Below, one piece after another: positions 1 to 10,000 of a stretch of 64,000 nt of DNA (its first letter is position 1; the number at the start of each line of letters is the position of its first letter). The stretch is from JABAQJ01 sp046327745 (GTDB lineage Bacteria; Gemmatimonadota; Gemmatimonadetes; Gemmatimonadales; Gemmatimonadaceae). The position numbers were made by a program, and so were the translations under genes. The stretch lies in contig JAXLXV010000008.1 in the NCBI GenBank assembly GCA_046327745.1, positions 186,001 to 250,000 on the forward strand, in the 5' to 3' direction. The notes under the pieces are model-generated. The model saw only the letters and a program-made list of their open reading frames with translations. It was not told the origin of the DNA and made no database searches.

Positions 1-1
1 G

Positions 2-1063
2 GCCATTCACGTGTGGCTGGGAACTGGTTCAACACGCATCCCGACGTGGAGTGGGGAACTGCGTGGCAACATGCCGTGGTGGTTGTTGTGGGTGGTCTTC
101 ATGCCCGCGGTGTTTGTGTTGGCTCGACGTTACCAGTTTCATGGACCCGGCTTGACCAGGAGTGCGTTGGCGCACGCAGGCCTTGGCTTGGTCATTGCTA
201 CCGCGCATGGCGTCACGTTTGCCGTCACCTTTCACGCGTTCACGGGCAAGGTCCTTGCACCGACCTTTGCGGGACAAGTCCGCTGGTTTGTGTATGGGTA
301 TCTGTTGATGGACTTGATTACGTACGCGGCCTGCGTGGGGATCTATTGGTCCGTTGAGTACTTCTCGCAGTTTCAGGCGTCGGCGCTGGCGGCTGCTCGT
401 TCCGAAGCACACGCGGCCAAGCTGCAACTTCGTCTGGCGGACGCACGCATCCATGCCCTGCGGATGGAGCTGAATCCGCACTTTCTCTTCAATGCGCTGA
501 ACTCCGTGTCTGGCTTGGTGCGCAAGGGAGAGCAGGCGAGTGCCGTGGAGATGCTTGCTCGCCTCGGTGAGTTGATGCGCACGACGTTGAACCGCGACAT
601 GCCGCCGGAAGTGCCGTTGGCTGAAGAGGTAGCATTACTGCTGCGCTTTCTGGACATCGAGATGGTGCGCTTTGGCGATCGTTTGCGCGTGGGATGGGAC
701 GTTGGCGCCGACGTCTGGCAGGCGATGGTGCCTCCGTTGATCCTGCAGCCGCTGGTGGAGAATGCGTTGCGTCATGGCATCTCGCGGCGCTCCGGCGCCG
801 GGCTGTTGCACATCAGCGCTCGACGCTCTGGGTTGCAGCTGGAGTTGGTTGTGCAGGATTCTGGTGAGGGGGTGCAGTCGACGGCCCGACCGATCGGCGC
901 TGGTATTGGGCTGACGAACACGCGCGCCCGCCTGGAAGAACTGTACGGGTCGGAGGGCGCATCGTTGGACCTGTCCAACGTCGCGAGCGGTGGCGCGCGC
1001 GCTCGCATCCTCTTGCCGCTGCACCTCAGTCGTACCGAACCTGATGCCGTCGCGCTCAACTGA
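2..1063 (+). CDS. LytS/YehU-type sensor histidine kinase, 5' end cut by window edge
   Basis: Membrane sensor kinase of the His_kinase (PF06580) family, which phosphorylates LytTR response regulators. The frame is open to the first bases of the window. A GTG lies at 11, but the visible protein begins just before what looks like the second membrane helix (MPWWLLWVVFMPAVFVLARR), so the true start is probably upstream. Three further hydrophobic stretches follow, then a short coiled linker and the phosphoacceptor motif LNPHFLFNALN, with His at about residue 157 counted from the GTG. A GHKL ATPase domain follows, with an N-box (LVENALRHG) and G-boxes (DSGEGV, GIGLTNTRARL). The next gene overlaps its 3' end and encodes the cognate LytTR regulator. 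The family call is firm. The signal sensed cannot be told. Confidence 0.93.
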   Translation, partial: AIHVWLGTGSTRIPTWSGELRGNMPWWLLWVVFMPAVFVLARRYQFHGPGLTRSALAHAGLGLVIATAHGVTFAVTFHAFTGKVLAPTFAGQVRWFVYGYLLMDLITYAACVGIYWSVEYFSQFQASALAAARSEAHAAKLQLRLADARIHALRMELNPHFLFNALNSVSGLVRKGEQASAVEMLARLGELMRTTLNRDMPPEVPLAEEVALLLRFLDIEMVRFGDRLRVGWDVGADVWQAMVPPLILQPLVENALRHGISRRSGAGLLHISARRSGLQLELVVQDSGEGVQSTARPIGAGIGLTNTRARLEELYGSEGASLDLSNVASGGARARILLPLHLSRTEPDAVALN

Positions 1064-1901
1064 ACGAACGCAGGGTATCGAACGGCCACGAGTCGTCATT
1101 GTTGATGACGAACCACTAGCTCGTGACTGCATTCGATTGGTGCTGGCGGGAACCGCTGCCGACGTGGTCGCGGAATGTGGAGACGGTCGTGAAGCCGTCG
1201 ACGTCATTCAATCGGTGCGTCCGGACATTGTCTTTCTCGACGTCCAGATGCCCGCATTGGATGGCTTCCAGGTGGTGGAGCAGGTCGGGGTGCACGAGAT
1301 GCCAGTGGTGGTCTTTGTCACGGCGTTCAATGCGCATGCATTGCGCGCCTTTGATGTTCACGCGCTGGACTATGTGCTGAAGCCGTTCGACGATGCGCGA
1401 TTGCTCGAAGCGTTCGACCGGGCGACGAGCCGTGTCGCGGACCGCAAGCATGGCGAGCTTGGCCGCCGCCTGAGCCAGTTCCTTCAGGACCTGCAGGCGG
1501 GCGAAGGACCAGACCACGCACCCACGATGCCGAACGAGCTCTCCGGGCTGGCCGTGGAAGCTCGCGATCCCGCGCATGTCACTCGGTTTACGGTGCGCGA
1601 GGATGGGCGAGCGCGCTTTATCCCCGTGCAGAGCGTGGACTGGATCGAGGCCCAACACAACAGCATCCTGCTCCATGTCGGAGAGAACACACACAGGCTG
1701 CGCGGCTCCCTTCGCGAACTCACGGAGCGGCTTGATCCCCGCACCTTCGTGCGCGTGCATAAGTCCGCCATGGTCAATGTCGAACGGATTCGCGAGTTGC
1801 AGCCGTGGTTTGGGGGCGACTATGTGGCCATACTTCACAATGGAACCAAGGTGAAGGTGAGCCGTCGTCGCGTTGCTGCGCTCCTGCGTCCGATGGCGTG
1901 A
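1044..1901 (+). CDS. LytTR-family response regulator
   Basis: Two-component DNA-binding regulator of 285 residues. The receiver domain (about 14-130) has the acidic pair DDE at 21-23, phosphoacceptor Asp66 in FLDVQMP, a Thr-bearing strand (VFVTAF) and the KPF lysine. The C-terminal LytTR domain (about 180-283) shows the typical run from FIPVQSVDWIEAQHNS to VSRRRV. ATG 1044 was chosen because it lies just before the receiver and overlaps the kinase stop by 20 bases, which suggests translational coupling. A longer frame reaching to 990 would overlap the kinase more and adds residues unlike a receiver. It is the likely partner of the LytS-type kinase upstream. Confidence 0.94.
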   Translation: MPSRSTERTQGIERPRVVIVDDEPLARDCIRLVLAGTAADVVAECGDGREAVDVIQSVRPDIVFLDVQMPALDGFQVVEQVGVHEMPVVVFVTAFNAHALRAFDVHALDYVLKPFDDARLLEAFDRATSRVADRKHGELGRRLSQFLQDLQAGEGPDHAPTMPNELSGLAVEARDPAHVTRFTVREDGRARFIPVQSVDWIEAQHNSILLHVGENTHRLRGSLRELTERLDPRTFVRVHKSAMVNVERIRELQPWFGGDYVAILHNGTKVKVSRRRVAALLRPMA

Positions 1902-1958
1902 GCGGCGCGGCGAAAGCCCTTGCCGCACATTCGCCCGCCGAACCTGAGACCCCAAGCC

Positions 1959-2729
1959 GTGCCCCACGACGTCGCCTACGAAGCCCAGTTCCTCCGCGCG
2001 GCCCTCTTGGTCGGCTTCGTGCACGAGCGCGACGTTCCCCGCTGGGCCGAAGCACTCATCCACGATGGCTCTCCCCATACACCGGCCCTGACTGACGTCC
2101 TGCTGGCAAGGGTAGAGCTGACGGCGATGCGCGAGGCCCTTCGTCCCCTGGCGGACGAGGCCGGCGAGGCCAAGGGAGTCATGGCGCTCTTGGTAGCGCT
2201 CGCCGTCGACGCACGAACGTCGGAGCGCTCTTCGCGTGACTACCTGCGTATGCTGGGACTCATGCGAAGGGAGTACGCGTTGCCAGCCGAGGTGGCAGAG
2301 GGCATCAAGTCCATGGAAGACCGCACCATGCTGGCCGACGCTGGAGTCGCTGGCGAGTTTGGAACCACACTCGAAGAGCTGAGGTCTTGGTTCCGGCAGC
2401 ACACGGACGATGCCTTCTTCCACGTCATCACGAGTCGATCGACGGAGGCTGCCGCATTCGTAGCAGCTCTGGCCCGCCGGTCGACGCCGCCTGACGAGTT
2501 AGGCGACGGTCCGAGGTGTTGGTGTGCTCGCCAAGACCCACGGGTGGTGAAGCTGAACGAGCCGGCGTGGCGCCTCGCGATGCATCACTTTTCGCCTCTG
2601 CCGTTGGCGAGCAGAATTCCCCACGGACCACCGCGACAGGACGACATCCTCCTGTTGCACGGTAGGCACGCGGAGCCGCTTGGCATGGATGACGTGATGC
2701 AGCGCCTCACGGCGCTCAACGCCTCCTGA
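1959..2729 (+). CDS. hypothetical protein
   Basis: Predicted soluble protein of about 256 residues with no signal peptide or membrane helix. I recognise no family. The N-terminal two thirds look all-helical, with long amphipathic stretches (YEAQFLRAALLVGFVHERDV; WAEALI; MREALRPLADEA). The C-terminal part has CWCARQDP and a proline-rich stretch. GTG 1959 is preferred because the preceding residues are proline- and arginine-rich. An in-frame TTG at 1920 is the alternative, and neither has a clear ribosome binding site. It follows the LytTR regulator closely on the same strand, so cotranscription is possible. Confidence 0.6.
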   Translation: MPHDVAYEAQFLRAALLVGFVHERDVPRWAEALIHDGSPHTPALTDVLLARVELTAMREALRPLADEAGEAKGVMALLVALAVDARTSERSSRDYLRMLGLMRREYALPAEVAEGIKSMEDRTMLADAGVAGEFGTTLEELRSWFRQHTDDAFFHVITSRSTEAAAFVAALARRSTPPDELGDGPRCWCARQDPRVVKLNEPAWRLAMHHFSPLPLASRIPHGPPRQDDILLLHGRHAEPLGMDDVMQRLTALNAS

Positions 2730-3008
2730 GCGGCTCCCTCGCTGGTCGTGGAGTGGCCTGGCCGCGCGCCGTCGTTAGGGCTGAACGGCGACTGACAGAT
2801 TAGGGTGACCGAGACCAACACCCGCGTTTGACATACTCCGATCATTGCCCTGACATGGCCGGCTCGTTGGTCTGCTAAGTTAGCACGGGCATATCGACGA
2901 AGCGTTGGTTCACTGCGCTGCGCCGGCGTGGAGGTACAGTTCCGCGCCTCACACGCGATCTGCGTATTCATGATCAATCCCGACCGTGGGGTCGGTGCGA
3001 GGTTCCTG

Positions 3009-4220
3009 ATGGAACGAACGACCCACAGTAGTGACCAGTATCCAACAGCCCAAGGGGCTGCCAGCCGGCTCATGTCGATCGACACTGCCCGTGGGCTGGT
3101 CATGGTGCTCATGACCCTGGACCACGTGCGAGACTACTTCGGTGCCGCGGTCAACCCGACGGACCCGCGCACGACCACCGTCGCGCTCTTCTTCACGCGC
3201 TGGGTCACGCACTTTTGCGCACCGACGTTCTTCTTGCTGACGGGTGTGGGCGCCTATCTCTCCGCGTCGCATCGCTCGCGCGCCGACCTGTCGACGCACC
3301 TCATGAAGCGCGGGTTGTGGCTGATCGTGCTGGAGACCGTGATCATGCGGTGCCTCGCCTTCCAGTTCAATTTCGATTTTCGCGTCACGTTGCTCTTTGT
3401 GTTGTGGGCGCTTGGCTGGTCGATGATCACTCTGGGGGCGCTCGTTCGCTGGGCCCCAAGCGTTGCTTTGATATTTGGTGCTGGCATGATCGCCCTGCAC
3501 AATCTGTTGGACCTGGTGAATCCAAAAGTGTTTGGGGCCTTCGCACCGCTCTGGTCCGTGCTGCATCAGCCGAACTTTGTCATCGCTGGTCCGCGAACCT
3601 TCGTCTTTGCGGCATATCCGCTGATTCCGTGGGTCGGAGTGACCGCGCTGGGCTACGGAATCGCAGAAATCTTTCAGTGGGAGCCGGCGCGCCGGCGCGC
3701 GTTGCTTCTGCGTGCCGGCATGTCGATGAGCGCAGCCTTTGTCGCACTGCGCGCGCTCAACGTTTACGGCGACCCCTCGCGCTGGAGCACACAGAAGACC
3801 GCGGTGTTCACGGTCCTGTCGTTCCTCAACACAACGAAGTATCCCCCTTCGCTCCTGTTCCTGTTGATGACGCTGGGCCCACTGTTCCTGTTCTTGTGGG
3901 CCATTGATGGCGGAACGCCGTCATGGTTACGCCGAGTCAATGTCCTCGGCCGCGTGCCGCTCTTCTATTACTCGCTCCACATCTTCGTCATTCACCTGCT
4001 GGCGCTAATCGTCTGCTTCCTGCGCTACGGCGAGGTGCATTGGATGTTCGAGTCACCCAAGCTGGAGAACTACCCCTTCACGCAACCGCCTGGTTGGCCG
4101 CTGTCCCTGCCGTACATCTATATGTTGTGGGGTGTGGTGGTGGTCCTGCTGTGGCCCGCCTGCCGTTGGTATGCCGACTTGAAGAGGCGACGCCGTACAT
4201 GGTGGTTCAGCTACATGTAG
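3009..4220 (+). CDS. DUF1624/heparan-alpha-glucosaminide acetyltransferase-like membrane protein
   Basis: Polytopic membrane protein of 403 residues with about ten hydrophobic segments. Near the N-terminus it has the hallmark RLMSIDTARGLVMVLMTLDH, followed by DYFG, as in DUF1624/HGSNAT-type and YeiB-like acyltransferases. Those proteins use a conserved Asp and His near the first helix to move acyl groups across or within the membrane. ATG 3009 is chosen because GAGG at 2999-3002 gives a good ribosome binding site six bases upstream. A longer frame starting at 2928 adds a tail unlike the family. The substrate is unknown, and no sugar-modification genes lie beside it. Confidence 0.8.
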   Translation: MERTTHSSDQYPTAQGAASRLMSIDTARGLVMVLMTLDHVRDYFGAAVNPTDPRTTTVALFFTRWVTHFCAPTFFLLTGVGAYLSASHRSRADLSTHLMKRGLWLIVLETVIMRCLAFQFNFDFRVTLLFVLWALGWSMITLGALVRWAPSVALIFGAGMIALHNLLDLVNPKVFGAFAPLWSVLHQPNFVIAGPRTFVFAAYPLIPWVGVTALGYGIAEIFQWEPARRRALLLRAGMSMSAAFVALRALNVYGDPSRWSTQKTAVFTVLSFLNTTKYPPSLLFLLMTLGPLFLFLWAIDGGTPSWLRRVNVLGRVPLFYYSLHIFVIHLLALIVCFLRYGEVHWMFESPKLENYPFTQPPGWPLSLPYIYMLWGVVVVLLWPACRWYADLKRRRRTWWFSYM

Positions 4221-4229
4221 TCGCGTGAC

Positions 4230-4238
4230 ACTGGTATA
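4230..4238 (+). promoter_or_regulatory. extended -10 promoter for the lipoprotein gene at 4280
   Basis: TGG directly followed by a perfect TATAAT (4233-4238) forms an extended -10 element. No good -35 hexamer lies 16-18 bases upstream, as is common for this promoter type. Transcription would start near 4245, giving a leader of about 35 bases. Confidence 0.55.
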
Positions 4239-4279
4239 ATGATTGGCGCAGGTGCATCGGTTGCCCTGATCCGCCCATC

Positions 4280-5188
4280 ATGCCCATACGAGAGATACTG
4301 CGTCGCACGCTCGTCGCCACGTCGATTGCACTGGCGGCCGGATGCAGCGCGTCAACTGCACGAAAGGCGGTGAGCGACCAGGCATCGGCTCACAACGTGC
4401 CTGAATGGATGCACGGCGTGTGGAGTCGCGAGTGGATTGAGCGGCGTGGTGCGCGCAGTAGTCCGTTCATTGTCCGCTATTTCCAAACGCCCACGGTGTT
4501 TGGCGATGTTCGACTACCTGTTGATCGCCCCGCCTTCCAGCGCGCCGCGTCATTCGCCGACCTGTCTGACGCCGACTTGATGATTCTGGCGCGGCAAAGA
4601 GGGTTCGTCGGCGTCACCACCGCCGATGGCGACCGGGCCACGTGGCATCACGAGATCGACTTTCAACCACCGGACACCAGCGCGGACATCGGCCGTATCG
4701 AGCATCAAGGTCCTGGCCGGATGTTCGAGCACGCCTTGGACGGTTCGTACACCGAGTTCTGGTGGTCGCTCACCAGTGGCGACCAGCGATTCTTGGTGGT
4801 GCGCGTCAAAAGGGCTGACCGACTGGAGCGGGTGTTGCTGGTGGTCGGTGACCAGTTCTACTACGCACGGAACCGTGCGCGAGACTTGGCTCCGGCTGAG
4901 AATCTGGAGCAGCTGATACAATCTGCACACGCGACCCGCGAACAGGTTATCCGCTTCCTGGACTGTGAGCTGTCCGTCGGACAGGTTCGCGGCGGAGCGA
5001 CGCCTTGGCAGATTCAATTTTCCACACTTCCTTGGCGTCAGGGGCAACATTTGGAGTTCGTGGATCGGATCGGCCGTGACCTGCAGGGCGGACTCGCTCC
5101 ACGGTCGGAACCAGGAGAGCAATGGGATGTGCCGGTAAATACGTTGAGTCTTCAGGCGCTGGACGATCTCTTTGGCCAGTCACGTTAG
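4280..5188 (+). CDS. lipoprotein of unknown function
   Basis: Exported lipoprotein of 302 residues. Its N-terminal signal ends in the lipobox LAAGC (Cys22), so the protein should be lipid-anchored. The body contains FQTPTVFGDVRLPVDRPAF, then SDADLMILARQRGFVG, then WHHEIDFQPP. From memory, these recur in a widespread uncharacterised family of proteins that usually lack the signal peptide. The fold looks lipocalin-like (alternating strands, tryptophan-rich), but that is inference. The stop codon TAG lies inside a CGTTAGG heptamer. An extended -10 promoter lies just upstream, so it is probably transcribed alone. Confidence 0.72.
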   Translation: MPIREILRRTLVATSIALAAGCSASTARKAVSDQASAHNVPEWMHGVWSREWIERRGARSSPFIVRYFQTPTVFGDVRLPVDRPAFQRAASFADLSDADLMILARQRGFVGVTTADGDRATWHHEIDFQPPDTSADIGRIEHQGPGRMFEHALDGSYTEFWWSLTSGDQRFLVVRVKRADRLERVLLVVGDQFYYARNRARDLAPAENLEQLIQSAHATREQVIRFLDCELSVGQVRGGATPWQIQFSTLPWRQGQHLEFVDRIGRDLQGGLAPRSEPGEQWDVPVNTLSLQALDDLFGQSR

Positions 5189-5249
5189 GCAGCGCGTCGG
5201 GCAGCGTGCGACGCAAGGGATTCCTTCACACACTTTCCGGAACTGATAG

Positions 5250-6044
5250 ATGATCGTCGGCTTGGCTTCGCCTCGCATCGCGACCTCTCTGGAGGATGGT
5301 CTAGAGCGTGTCAGGGGTTTCATGGCGGACGCGGCGGGGCAGGGAGTGAACATCGTCTGCTTCCCTGAGGCGTTTCTTCCCGGGCTTCGCGGCCAGGACT
5401 TTCCGGTCTTTGCCTACGATGCAGCGGCGGAGGAACGGATACTCCAGGCGGCCACGCAATGGGCGCGGACGTACCGTGTTGCTGCCATCCTTGGCATGGA
5501 ACACGTGACGACCGCAGGGCGCCAAGTGGCGGCGGTGGTTGTTGACGCTGACGGCGCTTTGCTAGGCCGCCAGACCAAGAACCAACTGGATCCCACGGAA
5601 GAGGCGCATTACGTGCCGGGGAACACCCGGCACGTCTTTGACGTGAAGGGGGTCAGGTTTGGCGTCGCCATCTGCCATGAGGGGTGGCGATACCCAGAGA
5701 CCGTTCGCTGGGCGGCCGTGCGCGGCGCGAAGATCGTCTTTCAGCCGCAACTGACCGGCAGCGACCAGACTGGCCCGCTGTTAACGACGTGGGGCGCCAG
5801 TGACAATCCATACTACGAACGCGCCATGGTGATGCGGAGTATGGAGAACACCATCTACTTCGCCAGCATCAACTATGGTGTGCGATTCCAGGAATCGGCC
5901 ACGAGTCTCATCACTCCCGATGGTCGCTGTCAGGCCCATCTCGCCTACGGCACGGAAGGCATGCTGGTGCAGGAAATCGACGTGACGAAAGCCACCGGCC
6001 TCCTTGCCAGCCGGTACGCCCCGGAGCGGTACCAAGCAGGATAG
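5250..6044 (+). CDS. carbon-nitrogen hydrolase (nitrilase superfamily)
   Basis: Cytoplasmic amidase or nitrilase-fold enzyme of 264 residues, the usual length for the family. The catalytic triad can be read directly: Glu40 in FPEAFLPG, Lys110 in KNQLDPTEE and Cys142 in AICHEGWRYPE. The enzyme would hydrolyse a C-N bond in a small amide or carbamoyl compound through a cysteine thioester. I cannot choose the subfamily. The start is the only sensible ATG at the beginning of the first beta strand, without a strong ribosome binding site. No pathway genes adjoin it. Confidence 0.9.
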   Translation: MIVGLASPRIATSLEDGLERVRGFMADAAGQGVNIVCFPEAFLPGLRGQDFPVFAYDAAAEERILQAATQWARTYRVAAILGMEHVTTAGRQVAAVVVDADGALLGRQTKNQLDPTEEAHYVPGNTRHVFDVKGVRFGVAICHEGWRYPETVRWAAVRGAKIVFQPQLTGSDQTGPLLTTWGASDNPYYERAMVMRSMENTIYFASINYGVRFQESATSLITPDGRCQAHLAYGTEGMLVQEIDVTKATGLLASRYAPERYQAG

Positions 6045-6066
6045 GTCGGTCGATCATGAATATGCC

Positions 6067-6096
6067 TTGACACGTATATACGTGTTGGCGCATATT
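6067..6096 (+). promoter_or_regulatory. ArsR promoter with palindromic operator
   Basis: A perfect -35 TTGACA (6067-6072) and a -10-like CATATT (6091-6096) are 18 bases apart. The spacer carries the perfect 16-base palindrome ACACGTATATACGTGT (6070-6085). The position fits autorepression by the ArsR protein encoded immediately downstream. The predicted transcription start falls at or next to the ATG at 6102, implying a leaderless message, and no ribosome binding site is present. Confidence 0.7.
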
Positions 6097-6101
6097 GAGT
6101 C

Positions 6102-6446
6102 ATGACCGAGACCTTTGCCGCCCTCGCCGAACCGCAGCGGTTCCGCATTGTGGAACTGCTTCGCGTGGGGGCACGTCCAGTGAACGACATCAGCGAGCGA
6201 CTACGGCTGACCCAGCCGCAGGTCTCCAAACACCTTCGGGTGTTGAAGGACGCTGGCCTCGTTGACGTACAGCCACGCGCCCAACAGCGCCTGTACGAAC
6301 TTCGCCCGCAGGCCCTTCGCCAGCTGCATGATTGGCTCGAGCGCTACCGCGACATCTGGGGTGCCCGGTTCGACGAACTGGACGCGATTGTCACCGAACT
6401 TACCGCACAGGAGAAGTCCAATGCCCGCGCCAAACGCCGGAAGTGA
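6102..6446 (+). CDS. ArsR-family transcriptional regulator
   Basis: Winged-helix repressor of 114 residues. The helix-turn-helix lies around residues 28-60 (VNDISERLRLTQPQVSKHLRVLKDAGLV). The metal-binding motif ELCVCDL of arsenic and zinc sensors is absent, so this is the non-metal type that usually accompanies an AHSA1/SRPBCC protein, as it does here. The start codon abuts the predicted transcription start. The downstream gene overlaps its 3' end by 26 bases, so the two are translated from one message. Confidence 0.92.
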   Translation: MTETFAALAEPQRFRIVELLRVGARPVNDISERLRLTQPQVSKHLRVLKDAGLVDVQPRAQQRLYELRPQALRQLHDWLERYRDIWGARFDELDAIVTELTAQEKSNARAKRRK

Positions 6447-6957
6447 CACCATGCATCCGACCACCATGGAGGTGCGCGGCGATCGGGAGATCGTCATGAC
6501 ACGCCTCCTGAACGGCCCTCCGCACATCGTGTTCAAGGCGTACACCGAGCCCGAGTTCGTACGCCGTTGGTGGGCGCCGAAATCCCTCGGCGTCTCTCTG
6601 CTGAGTTGCGACGCCGACGTTCGAGCTGGAGGTCGCTATCGCTACGTGCTGCTGCATCGCACCGGTGGACACCTTGGCTTCTCCGGTCGCTACACGGAAG
6701 TCACACCGTACACGCGGATCGTCTACACGCAGGTGTTTGAACCGAACGCGTCAGAACCAAACGCGCCGGAACCGGCCGAGTCGGAGTATGCCGTGGTGAC
6801 AGTCACGTTCGAGGAGCGAGAGGGGAAGACGCTCCTGACGTCGCACGAACTGTATCCCTCCAAAGCCGTGCGCGACGGCGTAGTGGCGTCCGGCATGGAG
6901 AAAGGCATGCGGGAGACGATGGACCAGCTCGACGAACTGGTGGCATCACTGCGTTAG
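6421..6957 (+). CDS. AHSA1/SRPBCC-domain protein
   Basis: Protein of 178 residues with an AHSA1-like START fold (a helix-grip cavity that binds hydrophobic ligands). Family signatures are REIVMTRLLNGPPHIVFKAY, RRWWAPK and the C-terminal GMEKGMRETMDQLDELVA. ATG 6421 is chosen because AGGAG at 6409-6413 gives a good ribosome binding site. ATG 6451 is a weaker alternative. It overlaps the ArsR gene, a very common pairing in which the regulator and the SRPBCC protein are cotranscribed. Residues 102-118 hold a short low-complexity insert (EPNASEPNAPEPAESE). The ligand is unknown. Confidence 0.9.
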   Translation: MPAPNAGSDTMHPTTMEVRGDREIVMTRLLNGPPHIVFKAYTEPEFVRRWWAPKSLGVSLLSCDADVRAGGRYRYVLLHRTGGHLGFSGRYTEVTPYTRIVYTQVFEPNASEPNAPEPAESEYAVVTVTFEEREGKTLLTSHELYPSKAVRDGVVASGMEKGMRETMDQLDELVASLR

Positions 6958-6981
6958 CACGGCGCGATGGTGTCCTGACGT

Positions 6982-7009
6982 CTGTTGGGGCCGAGGCTGG
7001 CCCCAACAG
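6982..7009. terminator. hairpin terminator between convergent genes
   Basis: A perfect 11-base stem (CTGTTGGGGCC pairing with GGCCCCAACAG) has a six-base loop. It sits between the AHSA1 gene and the convergent alpha-2-macroglobulin gene. No clear T-run follows on either strand, so its efficiency is uncertain. Confidence 0.65.
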
Positions 7010-7099
7010 CTGACGCATGGTCCTGCACACTCTCACTGAGTGATGCGCGGCGACAAAACTGGGCGTCGCAGTTGAGCAGAGTTCGAGTGCCGCGCTCGT

Positions 7100-10000
7100 C
7101 TATCGATCGCGCACGATGAACCATCCTCCGTCACTTTGACCACGCAGCGCGGGGTTGTACATCTCTTCGGCATGTGCCTGTGGCTTGACGAATCGACCAG
7201 AAGTCGTCGCCCGCGCGACGTATGAGACGGTGTGCGACCCGCGACCCAGCATGCGTGAGTAAAACGTCGCGCGGTCATCGTGGACGTCGCTCGCCTCCCA
7301 CGTCGCCCAGGACCAGCCCCACCACGACCACGAACTGCGCTGTTGGTTCGCGGCGAATTGCGCGCTGCGCTCGGCGTCGGTCCTGACAGCACCATCGGTG
7401 AGGTAAGGGCTCACCGCAGCGGTGCGCAGCGAGACGTCGACAACTTCCAAACCTGCAGGCAGGGGATCCTCCACCGCCACAAATTCCCGGTCGCTGGGTG
7501 CGGTCACGCGCAGTCGCACACGAACAAGATCGCCAGCCTTCACCTCGGTTACGGTTTTCCCATCATCAAAGCGCTCATACCATCGCTCGACAATCAAGCC
7601 CTGTGACTCTGGTGACACGGGTCGCTCGGCAGTTACAACATCTGCCGTTACCGCGAGGTACATGGCACCGCCAGGCACCCGCACAACCAGCGGAACAGAC
7701 GATGAGTCTCCAGCGCTCGTCGTGAGTCCGGTGAGGGGCATGGTGACTTCCGTAACTCCGCTGACGGGGTTGCCTCGCATCAGCGATCGCCCAGTCGCAG
7801 ACTCGATCGAATAGGAAGTCGACACGCTTGACGTCCTGCGTGCATAGGCGGCGATCGCAACCGCGGCCGATGCGTAGTCCTGCGTGTTCCAGAACCAGCG
7901 TTGTTCAGCACGTTCACGCTGAACGATCCGCTCCACCAACGCTCCCAGCATGGGGTGAGTCGGTGACAGCGCGAGCGTTGCCTCGAGCAGTCGGGCTGCC
8001 GGACGAATTCTTGATGGAAATCCCGTCGTGACGAGCGTGGAGTCCGGCATATCGACGCGATTGCCGGCGAGCGAGACGCCCGCCCACAATGACCGCAAGA
8101 TCACTGCTCCCTCATCCCGTTTCGACGCGCGCGACAGCACGAGCGCATATCGCGCGCGATCCTCCCACGTGAGGCGGTTGGCGAGCGGCAGCAACGAGCT
8201 CACGGCACCGGTTCGACCGATGCGGCCGAGGTAGTCGAGCGCTGCGAGACGCTGACCGAGGTGTTCGGCAACCAACTTCACACGCTCAGCGCGTGTCCCA
8301 TACGTCGTATCCGGGAGTGCTGGGCTCGCGTCGTACACGTTCTGGACGAAGTTGCTGATTTGCTTCAATACGTCAGTCGACACCTGCACGCCAACGGCCT
8401 GGGCATCGAGCAGCATCAGTCCGGCATAGGCTGTCAACCAAGGGTTGCTCCAGCTAGAACTGCTCCAGTAGCCGATCGAACCGTCTGGGAGCTGCCGTCG
8501 AGCGACGAGATCTGCGACATCCTGCAACACGCGCTGCAGCGAGTCGGCGCGCACTTCGGGCGCCTGGCCGGCCCTTTGCAGCTCTAACAGCGCGATGATT
8601 GTGCGCGCACTACTCACGAGCTGTTCCGTGCACGCGTACGGGTATGCTCCCATGTACCAGGCGTACGTTTTGAGCACAGGCAGCGGTGAGGTGCCCACGC
8701 GCAGCGTCAGGTGCGACCGGACCGGATCTAGGCCGCGCGGCAGCGACAGTTGCAACGTCGCCGAATCCTGGACCAGGCGCACGACCGTCTGTGCTCGAGG
8801 ATGCTGGTCGGGGCGGATTGGCAGGGTGACCTGTACCGCGTCCTGCTGTGAGCCGGCCACGGCGCCAAGCTTCACGATCGCCCGTTCCCCAGGCCGCGCT
8901 TGCCAACGAAAGCGGACCAGCTGTCCCCCGGTGCTGGCGATTCCGGTCTTTCTCGCACTGTCGGTCAGGGCGATCCCCTCTCCGGCAGCCGCAACCTCAA
9001 CGGGCTGCGTCGTCGGCGTCGCACGCGCGTTGACGATGGCACCGGCCAGGAACTCGTCGGCGGGACGAACGAAACGGGGCAGCGACGCGCGAACCACGAG
9101 GGGCTTCGATACCACCAGTGCTGTATCACCGCTCCCCATCTGCGCGCCGGAACCAATGGCGATCGCCATCACACGAAAGGTCGTGATGTTGTCTGGCAGC
9201 CGGACACGAACCTTGGCTACGCCATTCGCGTCAGTCACGATCCCGGCGCGATAGAAGGCGGTGGTGAGAAAGTCTGCGCGGATGTCGGCGAACGCGTCCG
9301 CTTGGGAGGTTACGACAGAACCTCGCTTCATCACCATGGGTGCAGCGGTGGCAACGACTTCCTGCAGACGCGCGGCTGAACCGAAGCCCAAGCGCTGTCC
9401 AAGAGCGAGTGTGCGGACCAATGACTGCAGAGTACTCGAGAACCGCACGTCGTTGGCCGCCGTGGGGTACATCACGTCGAGCGGCTGCGGCGTGGTGAAC
9501 GCGGTCAACGAGAGAACGCCTTCATCGGTCGCCCACAGAATCACGTCGCCACTGACCGGTCGACCACTCACGTCGCGCACATGAATGGTCAGCTCCGCCT
9601 CTTCGCGAGGGCGATACTCTGGCTTGGCGGCGCTCACGGAGACATTTAGCCGTCGAGGGCTGGGGTCCACGGTGACGCGCAGGTTACCGAGGCGATAGCG
9701 ATCCTGCACGGAGTCCTTCTGAGCCAGGTCGCCGCGCCGCACGAGCACGACGCCAACAAAGGCATTCGGAATCCAGGAGGCGTCGACCGGAATCCGCACC
9801 GCATTCACGCCTGCCTCAACTGAACGGCGCCCCTGCCAGAGCACGCGCTCACGTTCCACCGTTATCCATGCTTCTGCGTGATCGAATGGCGATGTGAAGG
9901 AGACGGTGGCCACATCGCCAACCTTCAAGGAATCGTTCGCCGCGATCAGCGGCAATGCGGTGGGATCAGAGCCCCATACACTCCCCGCACCACCGAAGAC

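Noticed and set aside
11..1063. Treating the first GTG as the true start of the LytS kinase
   Set aside because: The frame is open to the window edge and the first membrane helix appears missing, so the gene most likely begins outside the window.
2828..2856. Promoter with TTGACA at 2828 for the acyltransferase gene
   Set aside because: The -35 is good but the -10 candidate (TGACAT) does not fit, and the distance to the gene is long.
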